Assembly: GCF_000612805.1 (NCBI RefSeq)
Contig: NZ_HG964403.1
Span: 868,001-932,000, forward strand
Origin: Bacillus ndiopicus
GTDB taxonomy: Bacteria > Bacillota > Bacilli > Bacillales_A > Planococcaceae
Length of the DNA stretch: 64,000 bases
Direction: 5' to 3'
Part shown: positions 7,927-15,766 of the stretch, in pieces
How the letters are laid out: each line of letters begins with the position of its first letter
Numbering within the stretch: position 1 is the first letter of the stretch
Notes under the pieces: generated by a model
Told to the model about the DNA's origin: nothing
What the model saw: only the letters and a program-made list of their open reading frames with translations
Database searches by the model: none
Position numbers and translations under genes: made by a program

Positions 7927-8913
7927 ATGTTACGTTCTATGTATTCGGGTATTTCAGGACTAAAAAACTTCCAAACGAAATTAGATGTTATTGGTAATAA
8001 CATTGCAAATGTTAATACACATGGCTTTAAAAAAGGTCGCGTTATTTTCAAGGATTTAATGTCACAAACACAAGCTGGTGCATCAGGTCCTACCATGGGG
8101 GCTGGGGGTATCAACGCAAAGCAAGTAGGTTTAGGCTCTACACTTGCTACAATCGATACAATCCATGGTACAGGCTCTCGCCAAACTACAAATCGCGTGC
8201 TTGATATTGCGATGGAAGGTGAAGGATTCTTCGTAGTAGGTAAATTGGCAGGGGACGATGTTGACGAGGCTTTAGTAGATGGCTTTACAGAAACAGCCTA
8301 TACGCGTGCAGGTAACTTTTATATGGATAGAGAAGGCTTCCTTGTAAATAGTAATGGTGATTATTTAATTGGTTGGCGACAAGATGGTGATGTAGACTTA
8401 GATCAATATACAGAAAATATAACAAGTCCTGATGGAGCAATTATTGGTCATTCTCGATTACAAGGTGATGACGCAGTTGATGATATTTCTGAGTTAAAAT
8501 GGAATGAAGAAGCTCTGCAAACCGAAGATATTGAAGGCGGTCGTATTTTAATTCCGACAGATGCCCAGGAAATATCAATTGGTGCAGATGGTACAGTAAC
8601 ATATGTAAGCTCTGAGGGCCTTTTAACATTTGCTGGACAGATAATGATGGCAAAATTCCCTAACGCAGAAGGTTTAACAAAGGTTGGAAATAACTACTTC
8701 CAAGTATCAGCTAACTCAGGTGAAACACAATTTGGAGCTGGCTCTAGCTTCGGTATTGGTAAAACAGTGTCGGGTGCTTTAGAAATGTCGAACGTGGACT
8801 TATCTGAAGAGTTTACAGAAATGATCGTAGCACAACGAGGTTTCCAAGCGAACACACGTATTATCACGACATCAGATGAAATTTTGCAAGAGCTTGTTAA
8901 CTTAAAACGATAA
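7927..8913 (+). CDS. flgE: Flagellar hook protein FlgE
   Basis: FlgE polymerises into the flexible hook joining rod and filament. The N-terminal rod/hook motif is classic (MLRSMYSGISGLKNFQ, then LDVIGNNIANVNTHGFKKGR). The C-terminal motif EMIVAQRGFQANTRIITTSDEIL forms the coiled coil of the axial-protein family. The 328 residues exceed the roughly 264 I recall for the B. subtilis hook protein. The extra length falls in the central surface domain (about residues 105-205), which is acidic (Asp/Glu-rich, for example GDDAVDDISEL). AAGGGAGA precedes the ATG at a slightly long distance. FlgG-type rod proteins share both ends, but position after fliK-flgD favours FlgE. Confidence 0.93.
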   Translation: MLRSMYSGISGLKNFQTKLDVIGNNIANVNTHGFKKGRVIFKDLMSQTQAGASGPTMGAGGINAKQVGLGSTLATIDTIHGTGSRQTTNRVLDIAMEGEGFFVVGKLAGDDVDEALVDGFTETAYTRAGNFYMDREGFLVNSNGDYLIGWRQDGDVDLDQYTENITSPDGAIIGHSRLQGDDAVDDISELKWNEEALQTEDIEGGRILIPTDAQEISIGADGTVTYVSSEGLLTFAGQIMMAKFPNAEGLTKVGNNYFQVSANSGETQFGAGSSFGIGKTVSGALEMSNVDLSEEFTEMIVAQRGFQANTRIITTSDEILQELVNLKR

Positions 8914-8930
8914 TTAATTAAATTCATTGC

Positions 8931-8974
8931 AAGGGAGGGTCGGGCCGGCACTTCGTTTGTCCGGCCCTAATTCA
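8931..8974 (+). promoter_or_regulatory. Stem-loop between Shine-Dalgarno and start codon of swrD
   Basis: AAGGGAGGG (8931-8939) is a strong ribosome binding sequence, but it lies 35 bases before the family start codon ATG 8975. Between them is a perfect GC stem: GGGCCGG (8942-8948) and CCGGCCC (8961-8967) around a 12-base loop. Seven bases then lead to ATG. If the stem folds, it leaves 2+7 bases between the ribosome binding sequence and AUG, a normal spacing. No T run follows the stem, so a terminator is unlikely. Confidence 0.65.
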
Positions 8975-9196
8975 ATGATTGAACTTACGCGCCTTAATGG
9001 CAAAACATTTACCTTAAATGCTTTATACATAGAGACCGTTGAATCTTTCCCAGATACAACGATTACATTAACAACTGGTAGTAAATTACTCGTTTTAGAA
9101 AAAGAAGAGCAGGTGCGCCAAAAGGTGAAAGCCTTTTATCAACATATACAAATATTATCTAATCCGCATCTACGAGGTGAAGAGAATGAAGAATAA
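8975..9196 (+). CDS. swrD: SwrD/FlbD-family flagellar protein
   Basis: SwrD (formerly YlzI, FlbD family) is a small protein needed for swarming power in B. subtilis, where it is thought to raise stator-dependent torque. The product is 73 residues and begins [20 protein letters not shown], the hallmark FlbD start. It continues with [20 protein letters not shown]. Upstream in-frame TTG codons at 8927 and 8957 lack suitable ribosome binding sites and would add non-family sequence, so ATG 8975 is chosen. The 3' end overlaps fliL by 11 bases. The start has an unusual stem-loop between its ribosome binding sequence and ATG. Confidence 0.88.
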   Translation: MIELTRLNGKTFTLNALYIETVESFPDTTITLTTGSKLLVLEKEEQVRQKVKAFYQHIQILSNPHLRGEENEE

Positions 9197-9617
9197 TAAG
9201 TTGTTAACAATTATGATTATTATTTTAGTAGCGATTATTTTAGTAGGGGCAATATTGTTTGTAGTTTATGTACAGGCAAATAAAGGGGCACAAAATACAG
9301 AGCCTACAATTGATGAGATTGTAGAAGCATCAGTGGATGTACCTGAAATTAAAACCAATTTATCCGATAAGCGCTTTATCGTAGTACAGTTAAAAGTGCA
9401 AACAGATAGTAAAGATGCTGCTGTTGAGTTAGAAAAACGCCTATTCCAAGTACAGAATATAGCTATTCAAGAACTTTCGGATATGGAATTAAAGGACATA
9501 GAAGGTAAGCAAGGCAAAATAACATTAAGAAGTACATTAAAATCTAAAATTAATGAATTGATGCAAGACGGAGAAGTTAAAGAAGTTTATATAACGAATT
9601 ACATTACTGGACAATAA
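9186..9617 (+). CDS. fliL: Flagellar basal body-associated protein FliL
   Basis: FliL is a single-pass membrane protein that surrounds the stator and supports torque. The 143-residue product has one N-terminal membrane segment (about residues 6-28, [20 protein letters not shown]) and a periplasmic-side stomatin-like domain. That domain includes [22 protein letters not shown] and ends [16 protein letters not shown] 9186 follows GAGGTGA with a five-base gap; GTG 9177 overlaps that ribosome binding sequence and is rejected. The gene overlaps the end of swrD. Confidence 0.95.
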   Translation: MKNNKLLTIMIIILVAIILVGAILFVVYVQANKGAQNTEPTIDEIVEASVDVPEIKTNLSDKRFIVVQLKVQTDSKDAAVELEKRLFQVQNIAIQELSDMELKDIEGKQGKITLRSTLKSKINELMQDGEVKEVYITNYITGQ

Positions 9618-9653
9618 AATTAGAGAAACATCTTTTGAAATGGAGGTGGGCAA

Positions 9654-10649
9654 ATGGCAGGAGATGTATTATCCCAATCTGAGATTGATGCGCTGTTATC
9701 CGCGATATCAACAGGAGAAATGTCAGCGGATGATATGAAAAAAGAAGATGAAACAAAAAAAGTGAAAGTTTATGACTTTAAACGCGCACTTCGTTTTTCA
9801 AAAGATCAAATCCGAAGTTTGACCCGAATACATGAAAACTTTGCTAGATTATTAACAACATCGTTTTCAGCACAATTAAGAACTTATGTTCAAATAACAG
9901 TTGTTTCTGTTGACCAAATACCTTTTGAAGAATTTGTTCGTTCAATACCGAATATGACATTAATAAATGTGTTTGAAGTGCCGCCATTGGATGGTAATAT
10001 TTTAATGGAGATTAATCCAAACATCGCCTATTCGATGTTAGATCGTTTGATGGGAGGCGCAGGTTCAAGCCATAGTAATGTAGATAACTTAACAGAAATT
10101 GAAACGAAAATTATGACGAATTTATTTGAACGCTCGTTTGATAATTTGCGTGAAGCATGGGAAAGTGTTGTAGAAATTGATCCTATGCTTGTTGAGTTAG
10201 AAGTAAATCCACAATTTTTACAAATGATTTCACCAAATGAAACAGTTGTTGTTATTTCATTAAATACAGTAATTGGTGAAACAACAGGGATGATTAATAT
10301 TTGTTTACCTCACGTTGTGCTTGAACCGATAGTTCCTAATTTATCGGTACGCTATTGGATGCAGGCTAATACGAAACAAAACTCACCTGAACAAACTGAT
10401 TTTTTACAAAATCGCGTGAAGCAATCTACATTACCAGTTGTAGCAGAGCTAGGAAATACAATTATTTCAGTTGAAGATTTCTTAACGATGCAACTGGGGG
10501 ATGTAATACCGTTAGAACAAAAAATTGATGAGCATCTTACACTGAGAGTCGGTAATGTGCCGAAATTCACTGTACAACCTGGTAAACTAGGGAAAAAGAT
10601 GGCTGTTCAAGTTATAGATCCTATGGAAGGAGGAGACGCAGATGAGTGA
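9654..10649 (+). CDS. fliM: Flagellar motor switch protein FliM
   Basis: FliM is the C-ring component that binds phosphorylated CheY and sets rotation direction. The 331 residues match the family. The N-terminal CheY-binding peptide LSQSEIDALLSA is at about residues 6-17. The middle CheC-like domain spans about 45-230 and includes the GGAGSS segment. The C-terminal SpoA/FliN-like domain covers about 250-320. A GGAGGTGGG ribosome binding site precedes ATG 9654. The stop overlaps the fliY start by eight bases. Confidence 0.97.
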   Translation: MAGDVLSQSEIDALLSAISTGEMSADDMKKEDETKKVKVYDFKRALRFSKDQIRSLTRIHENFARLLTTSFSAQLRTYVQITVVSVDQIPFEEFVRSIPNMTLINVFEVPPLDGNILMEINPNIAYSMLDRLMGGAGSSHSNVDNLTEIETKIMTNLFERSFDNLREAWESVVEIDPMLVELEVNPQFLQMISPNETVVVISLNTVIGETTGMINICLPHVVLEPIVPNLSVRYWMQANTKQNSPEQTDFLQNRVKQSTLPVVAELGNTIISVEDFLTMQLGDVIPLEQKIDEHLTLRVGNVPKFTVQPGKLGKKMAVQVIDPMEGGDADE

Positions 10650-11877
10650 TGAAATGCTCTCCCAAGAAGAGATTGAAGCCTTATTAAGAGGTGAAACTTT
10701 AGAAAATCGAAGTGATACATCAGAGGATGCTGCAACAGCACTATCAGATGAAATTAGAGTCGAAGATCATCTGAGTCCAATGGAGCAAGATGCATTAGGT
10801 GAAATAGGTAATATTTCTTTTGGTAGTTCAGCAACTGCGTTATCAGCATTGCTTGGTCAAAAGGTAGATATCACAACACCTAGCATTTCGATGATTAATC
10901 GCAATAAATTAGATGAGGAATTCCCTCATCCATATGTTGCAATTCAAGTTGAATATACAATTGGATTAAAAGGTGTAAACTTACTTGTTATTAAACAATC
11001 AGATGCAGCTATTATTGCAGACTTAATGCTTGGTGGGGACGGCTTAAATCCGAAGCCTGAGTTAGGCGAAATCCAGTTAAGTGCAGTACAAGAAGCAATG
11101 AATCAAATGATGGGTTCAGCAGCGACATCTATGTCAACAATCTTTAATCAGAAAGTTGATATTTCACCACCTTCCATTGATTTAATGAATATTGCTCAAA
11201 ATGAAGGTAAAGACAATATACCTGACGATGATTTACTTGTACGTGTTTCCTTTAGATTGCGTATTGGTGAATTAATAGATTCGAATATTATGCAATTATT
11301 GCCTTTAAATTTTAGTAAGAAAATAGTAAAGTCATTAATGGGGGAAACTGATGAAGAATCATCGGTGGCAACAGAAACTGTAGCACAGCCAGTTTCTGAG
11401 GCGGCGCAACAGCAAGTACAGCAGCCTACACAGCAAATGCAACAACCGCCTGTACAGCAACAGCCGATGTATCAGCAGCCTATGTACGAGCAACCGGCAT
11501 ATCAACAACCGCCAATGTACCAACAGCCTGTATATCAAATGCCTCCGCAGCAACCGGTTAATGTACAACCAGCGCAATTTGCAAGTTTCGAACAAGCAAA
11601 TTTATCGCAACAAGAGGCGCGTAATTTAAACATGCTGTTAGATATCCCATTACAAGTGACTGTAGAGCTTGGAAGAACAAAGCGTTCAGTAAAAGAAATT
11701 TTAGAGCTTTCAAGTGGTTCTATTATCGAACTAGATAAGTTAGCAGGTGAGCCTGTTGATATTTTAGTTAATAGTCGCTTAATTGCGAAGGGTGAAGTAG
11801 TTGTTATTGATGAGAATTTCGGTGTTCGTATTACAGATATTTTAAGTCAAGCTGATCGCTTGAATAACTTACGATAG
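10642..11877 (+). CDS. fliY: Motor switch phosphatase FliY (FliN-fused)
   Basis: FliY combines a CheC-type CheY-P phosphatase with a FliN-type C-ring domain, replacing FliN in Gram-positive bacteria. The N-terminus carries a CheY-binding-like peptide (MLSQEEIEALLRG). The phosphatase domain (about residues 50-225) shows two active-site helices, DALGEIGNISFG and VQEAMNQMMGSAATS. The FliN/SpoA domain lies at about 330-405 (LLDIPLQVTVELGRTKRSV). The linker between them, about residues 245-320, is an unusual Tyr/Pro/Gln-rich repeat (YQQPMYEQPAYQQPPMYQQP) and makes the 411-residue protein longer than typical. Confidence 0.96.
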   Translation: MSDEMLSQEEIEALLRGETLENRSDTSEDAATALSDEIRVEDHLSPMEQDALGEIGNISFGSSATALSALLGQKVDITTPSISMINRNKLDEEFPHPYVAIQVEYTIGLKGVNLLVIKQSDAAIIADLMLGGDGLNPKPELGEIQLSAVQEAMNQMMGSAATSMSTIFNQKVDISPPSIDLMNIAQNEGKDNIPDDDLLVRVSFRLRIGELIDSNIMQLLPLNFSKKIVKSLMGETDEESSVATETVAQPVSEAAQQQVQQPTQQMQQPPVQQQPMYQQPMYEQPAYQQPPMYQQPVYQMPPQQPVNVQPAQFASFEQANLSQQEARNLNMLLDIPLQVTVELGRTKRSVKEILELSSGSIIELDKLAGEPVDILVNSRLIAKGEVVVIDENFGVRITDILSQADRLNNLR

Positions 11878-11898
11878 TTTAAATTGGAGGAATTGATT

Positions 11899-12261
11899 AT
11901 GTCTAAAAAGATTTTAATTGTTGATGATGCTGCTTTCATGCGTATGATGATTAAAGATATTTTAACGAAGAATGGCTTTGAGGTAGTTGGAGAAGCAGCT
12001 GATGGTGCACAAGCAGTTGAAAAATATAACGAATTACGTCCTGACTTAGTAACGATGGATATTACAATGCCTGAGATGGATGGTATTGCTGCACTAAAAG
12101 CAATTAAAGGAACAGATCCAAACGCTATTGTTATTATGTGTTCAGCAATGGGGCAACAAGCAATGGTAATTGATGCAATTCAAGCTGGTGCAAAAGATTT
12201 CATCGTAAAGCCGTTCCAGGCTGACCGTGTAATTGAAGCTATTCAAAAAGCTTTAGGTTAA
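11899..12261 (+). CDS. cheY: Chemotaxis response regulator CheY
   Basis: CheY carries the chemotaxis signal from CheA to the switch proteins FliM and FliY. The 120-residue single receiver domain has the acid pair D9-D10, the phospho-acceptor D54 in VTMDITMPEMDG, a signalling Ser at 82 (MCSAMG) and K104 in VKPF. TTG 11884 is in frame, but ATG 11899 follows TTGGAGGAA at good spacing and gives the exact family length. It lies 21 bases after fliY, whose phosphatase domain acts on it. Confidence 0.97.
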   Translation: MSKKILIVDDAAFMRMMIKDILTKNGFEVVGEAADGAQAVEKYNELRPDLVTMDITMPEMDGIAALKAIKGTDPNAIVIMCSAMGQQAMVIDAIQAGAKDFIVKPFQADRVIEAIQKALG

Positions 12262-12265
12262 AAGA

Positions 12266-12928
12266 ATGCTAAAAAACAAATCATTACATGCGTATTTTTT
12301 TGTTGTGCTGCTTGTATTGATTACCGTTTTCTCACCAACTGAAGCATATGCGGCACAAGATGGTTATGTTATTGATAATCTCAAAAAAAATCCATCTTCT
12401 AATGATACTAATACTGAAACAGATGCCGTTCTGAACGAAAGTACACCGGCATCTGACTCTTTCGGTTTATGGAGTTATGTTAAAGTATTGTTTGCACTTA
12501 TTCTAGTTCTAGCTTTGTTAATTGGTGTACTAAGATTTTTAAATAAACGTAATATTAAATATCAACAAAATAGTGTTGTTCGTAATATTGGTGGACTTTC
12601 GGTTGGTGCTCAAAAATCTGTTCAAATTATTCAAGTTGGCAACCGTCTTTATATGATAGGAGTCGGTGAGAATGTTCAACTATTAAAGGAACTCTCAGAT
12701 GAAGAGGAAATTGAGCAAATTTTAGGATACTATGAAGACAAACAACTAACAATGTCAACAGTACCACATATTGTTGAACTGTTTACGAAAAAATCGGAGC
12801 AAAAACAAAAAACGGAACAACAAGCAGAAACCTTTGGCAATATATTTGATAAAAAATTATCAGAAATAAAAAAAGAACGTAGTAACAGACTAGAGCAATG
12901 GAAAGAAAAGGAGCATGATAAGCAATGA
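12266..12928 (+). CDS. fliO: Flagellar biosynthetic protein FliO (FliZ)
   Basis: FliO, called FliZ in Bacillus, helps assemble FliP in the flagellar export gate. The 220-residue protein starts with a signal-peptide-like segment (residues 1-28, ending SPTEAYAAQ). A short Asn/Thr-rich external region leads to a membrane span (about residues 70-92, SYVKVLFALILVLALLIGVL). The cytoplasmic domain contains VVRNIGGLSVGAQKSVQIIQVGNRLYMIGVGE, which is typical. The tail is highly charged (Lys/Glu). The stop overlaps fliP's ATG. Confidence 0.93.
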   Translation: MLKNKSLHAYFFVVLLVLITVFSPTEAYAAQDGYVIDNLKKNPSSNDTNTETDAVLNESTPASDSFGLWSYVKVLFALILVLALLIGVLRFLNKRNIKYQQNSVVRNIGGLSVGAQKSVQIIQVGNRLYMIGVGENVQLLKELSDEEEIEQILGYYEDKQLTMSTVPHIVELFTKKSEQKQKTEQQAETFGNIFDKKLSEIKKERSNRLEQWKEKEHDKQ

Positions 12929-13590
12929 TGTCATTAATTACTACATTCTCTGATTTTGATCCAGCAAATGTCTCAACGTCAGTCAAACTACTTCTTTTAT
13001 TAACCGTACTATCATTAGCACCTAGTATTTTAATTTTAATGACTTCTTTCACACGTATAGTCATTGTCTTGTCTTTTACTAGAACAGCATTAGCAACACA
13101 GCAAATGCCCCCAAATCAAGTGATTATAGGATTAGCATTATTTTTAACGTTTTTCGTTATGGCACCTACCTTTCAAGAAGTAAATAGCCAAGCGTTACAG
13201 CCACTTTTTAACGAGGAAATTGGTCTTGAAGAGGCATATGACCGTGCTGCAGTACCTTTCAAGGAATTTATGGCTAAACATACGAGACAGAAAGATTTAG
13301 AATTATTTATTTCATACAATCAAGCAGAGCGGCCAACAACGGTTGAAGAAATTCCACTGACGATGTTAGTACCAGCTTATGCATTAAGTGAAATAAAAAC
13401 AGCATTTCAAATGGGCTTTATGATTTTCATTCCCTTTTTAGTAATCGATATGGTCGTAGCAAGTACACTTATGTCGATGGGGATGATGATGCTACCGCCT
13501 GTTATGATTTCATTACCATTTAAAATTTTGCTATTTGTATTAGTGGATGGCTGGTATTTAGTGATGAAATCGTTACTTCAAAGTTTTTAG
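12925..13590 (+). CDS. fliP: Flagellar export gate protein FliP
   Basis: FliP forms the pore ring of the flagellar type III export gate together with FliQ and FliR. The 221-residue product begins at once with membrane sequence and shows the family signatures ILILMTSFTRIVIVLSFTRTAL and QMPPNQVIIGLALFLTFFVM. Near the end is the FQMGFMIFIPFLVIDMVVAS block. No cleavable signal peptide is obvious before the first span. ATG 12925 overlaps the fliO stop; ATG 12928 is an equally possible start one codon later. Confidence 0.97.
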   Translation: MMSLITTFSDFDPANVSTSVKLLLLLTVLSLAPSILILMTSFTRIVIVLSFTRTALATQQMPPNQVIIGLALFLTFFVMAPTFQEVNSQALQPLFNEEIGLEEAYDRAAVPFKEFMAKHTRQKDLELFISYNQAERPTTVEEIPLTMLVPAYALSEIKTAFQMGFMIFIPFLVIDMVVASTLMSMGMMMLPPVMISLPFKILLFVLVDGWYLVMKSLLQSF

Positions 13591-13603
13591 GGGATGATAC
13601 ATA

Positions 13604-13873
13604 ATGACACATGAAATGGTCATTTCGATTGCAGAGCGAGCAATTTTTGTTGTCCTTGTGACATCGGGACCGCTACTTCTTATCGCACTAGTGACAGGAT
13701 TATTAGTTAGTATTTTTCAAGCAACAACGTCCATACAAGAACAGACGTTGGCATTCGTACCAAAAATTGTCGCCGTGTTGGTAGCAATAGTCTTTTTTGG
13801 TCCGTTTATGATTTCACAAATGACGAATTATTTTCATGATATTTTAAATAATTTAGTTCGTTACATAGGATAA
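13604..13873 (+). CDS. fliQ: Flagellar export gate protein FliQ
   Basis: FliQ packs as four copies around the FliP-FliR core of the export gate. It is an 89-residue protein with two membrane helices (about residues 14-40 and 50-75). The conserved linker SIFQATTSIQEQTLAFVPKI lies between them. Length, hydropathy and the position between fliP and fliR are diagnostic. It begins 14 bases after fliP and ends four bases before fliR. Confidence 0.96.
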   Translation: MTHEMVISIAERAIFVVLVTSGPLLLIALVTGLLVSIFQATTSIQEQTLAFVPKIVAVLVAIVFFGPFMISQMTNYFHDILNNLVRYIG

Positions 13874-13876
13874 GAG

Positions 13877-14653
13877 ATGGCAGAATTAGTTCCTAAAATA
13901 ACAGTTTTGCTACTGATTTTTGTTCGTGTATCTGCCTTTTTTGTATCAGTCCCGTTATTTTCATATCGTACAATACCACCTCAAATGAGAATTGCCCTAG
14001 CGTTTGCGATAGCGTTGATTATGTATTATACCTTCCCTAACGAGGCAATTGCATTTGATGGTAATTACATATTACTTGTTTTAAAAGAAGCTATTATTGG
14101 CTTAATGCTTGGATTAACAGCTTATATTATTATGTCAGCAGTCCAAATTGCTGGTGGTTTTATTGATTTCCAAATGGGCTTTGCAATGGCCAATATTATT
14201 GATCCACAAACAGGTGCTCAAAGTCCATTAATGGGGCAATTTTTTAACTTCTTAGCTCTCTTAACAATGCTTGCTATAAATGGACATCATTTGTTGTTAG
14301 ATGGTATTTTTTATAGCTATCAATTTATGCCGATGAATCAATTTTTTCCAAACTTCGGCAGTGAGACGACTGTGGATTTTATTTTAAAAATGTTTGTGGC
14401 TGTATTTGCTATCGCCTTTCAAATGTCAGCTCCAATAATTGCAACACTATTTTTAGTAACAGTGGCACTTGGTATTACAGGAAAAACTGTTCCTCAACTA
14501 AATATTTTCGTCGTTGGTTTTCCAATTAAAATTGCAGTTGGCTTTATCGTACTAGTTGTTACGATGGGTGTCATGGTAGGCGTTATGCAAAGATTGATTG
14601 AAATGATGATTGTGCACTTACGAGATTTAATGGTTGTTTTAGGTGGTGGCTAA
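13877..14653 (+). CDS. fliR: Flagellar export gate protein FliR
   Basis: FliR is the single-copy subunit that completes the FliP5-Q4-R1 export gate. The 258-residue protein has about six hydrophobic spans. Family blocks include VRVSAFFVSVPLFSYRTIPP near the N-terminus and GGFIDFQMGFAMANIIDPQTG in the middle. The C-terminus has NIFVVGFPIKIAVGFIVL. Its stop codon lies a base before the flhB GTG start. Confidence 0.96.
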   Translation: MAELVPKITVLLLIFVRVSAFFVSVPLFSYRTIPPQMRIALAFAIALIMYYTFPNEAIAFDGNYILLVLKEAIIGLMLGLTAYIIMSAVQIAGGFIDFQMGFAMANIIDPQTGAQSPLMGQFFNFLALLTMLAINGHHLLLDGIFYSYQFMPMNQFFPNFGSETTVDFILKMFVAVFAIAFQMSAPIIATLFLVTVALGITGKTVPQLNIFVVGFPIKIAVGFIVLVVTMGVMVGVMQRLIEMMIVHLRDLMVVLGGG

Positions 14654-14654
14654 C

Positions 14655-15743
14655 GTGAAATTGTATATTACGCTTGATCTCCAATTTTTCGCAGGCGAAA
14701 AAACGGAGAGAGCGACGCCTAAAAAACGTCAAGATGCGAGAAAAAAGGGACAAGTATTAAAAAGCCAGGACGTAACAGCTGCTGCTTTATTACTTATTAT
14801 GTTCATTTTTTTATTCGTTTTCGCACCTTCTATGTTTAAAGGTTTAATCGGCTTTTTAAATCAGGCATTTCAACGTAATTTGCTAATCAATACAATGACG
14901 GCTGATGTAGCAATGGAGATGTATTTTGAATCTTTAAAAGAAATGGCAAAGCTTGTTTTGCCTATTATGCTAGTTGCAATGGTTGCAGGTATTGGAGCTA
15001 ACTATTTTCAATTTGGGCTTTTATTTACAACAGAAACATTAAAATTAGATTTAAAAAAGATGGACCCTATAAAAGGGGTAAAGAAAATAATTTCAGTAAG
15101 GGCGATTATCAATTTAATTAAATCGTTATTAAAAGTTTCATTTCTTGGGGCTGTAACGACTGTTGTTATTTGGATGAATTTAGATAAAGTACTATCTCTC
15201 GCTTTTAAAAGCCCTTGGGAAACTTTAGGAACAGTCGCTTATTTAACAGGCATTATGGGGCTTGCCGCTGCCTTGGTGCTAGTATTTATTGCACTGCTTG
15301 ATTATTTATATGAAAAATTTGAATATGAAAAGCAATTAAAAATGTCGAAGCAAGATATTAAAGATGAATATAAAAATAGCGAGGGTGACCCTTTAATTAA
15401 ATCAAAAATTAAGCAACGCCAACGTGAAATGGCAATGCGACGTATGATGCAAGAAATACCGTCAGCTGACGTTGTTATTACAAACCCGACGCACTATGCA
15501 ATTGCTTTAAAATATGATGAGGATAGTATGGATGCGCCGCGGGTAATCGCAAAAGGAACGGATTTTGTTGCTCAAAAAATGAAAATCATTGCGAAAGAAC
15601 ATGATGTAATAATGGTAGAAAATCGACCATTAGCACGTGCGATGTATGACCAAGTAGAAATTGGTGATGCCGTACCGGAAGAGTTTTTTAAAGCAGTAGC
15701 AGAAATTTTAGCGTATGTGTACCGTATTAAACGCAAAATTTAA
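14655..15743 (+). CDS. flhB: Flagellar export switch protein FlhB
   Basis: FlhB is the export-gate protein whose self-cleavage switches secretion from hook to filament substrates. The product is 362 residues with four membrane spans in residues 30-210 and a cytoplasmic domain after about 215. The autocleavage motif NPTH is at 277-280. The N-terminus LQFFAGEKTERATPKKRQDARKKGQ is typical. The upstream in-frame GTG 14643 overlaps the end of fliR and the ribosome binding sequence AGGTGG (14641-14646). GTG 14655, eight bases after that sequence, is the better start and yields the standard length. Confidence 0.96.
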   Translation: MKLYITLDLQFFAGEKTERATPKKRQDARKKGQVLKSQDVTAAALLLIMFIFLFVFAPSMFKGLIGFLNQAFQRNLLINTMTADVAMEMYFESLKEMAKLVLPIMLVAMVAGIGANYFQFGLLFTTETLKLDLKKMDPIKGVKKIISVRAIINLIKSLLKVSFLGAVTTVVIWMNLDKVLSLAFKSPWETLGTVAYLTGIMGLAAALVLVFIALLDYLYEKFEYEKQLKMSKQDIKDEYKNSEGDPLIKSKIKQRQREMAMRRMMQEIPSADVVITNPTHYAIALKYDEDSMDAPRVIAKGTDFVAQKMKIIAKEHDVIMVENRPLARAMYDQVEIGDAVPEEFFKAVAEILAYVYRIKRKI

Positions 15744-15766
15744 GTACCGATGCAGGAGGGAAAGTA

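Noticed and set aside
8942..8967. Intrinsic terminator between flgE and swrD
   Set aside because: The GC stem is followed by TAATTCAATG, not a T run, and the operon continues.
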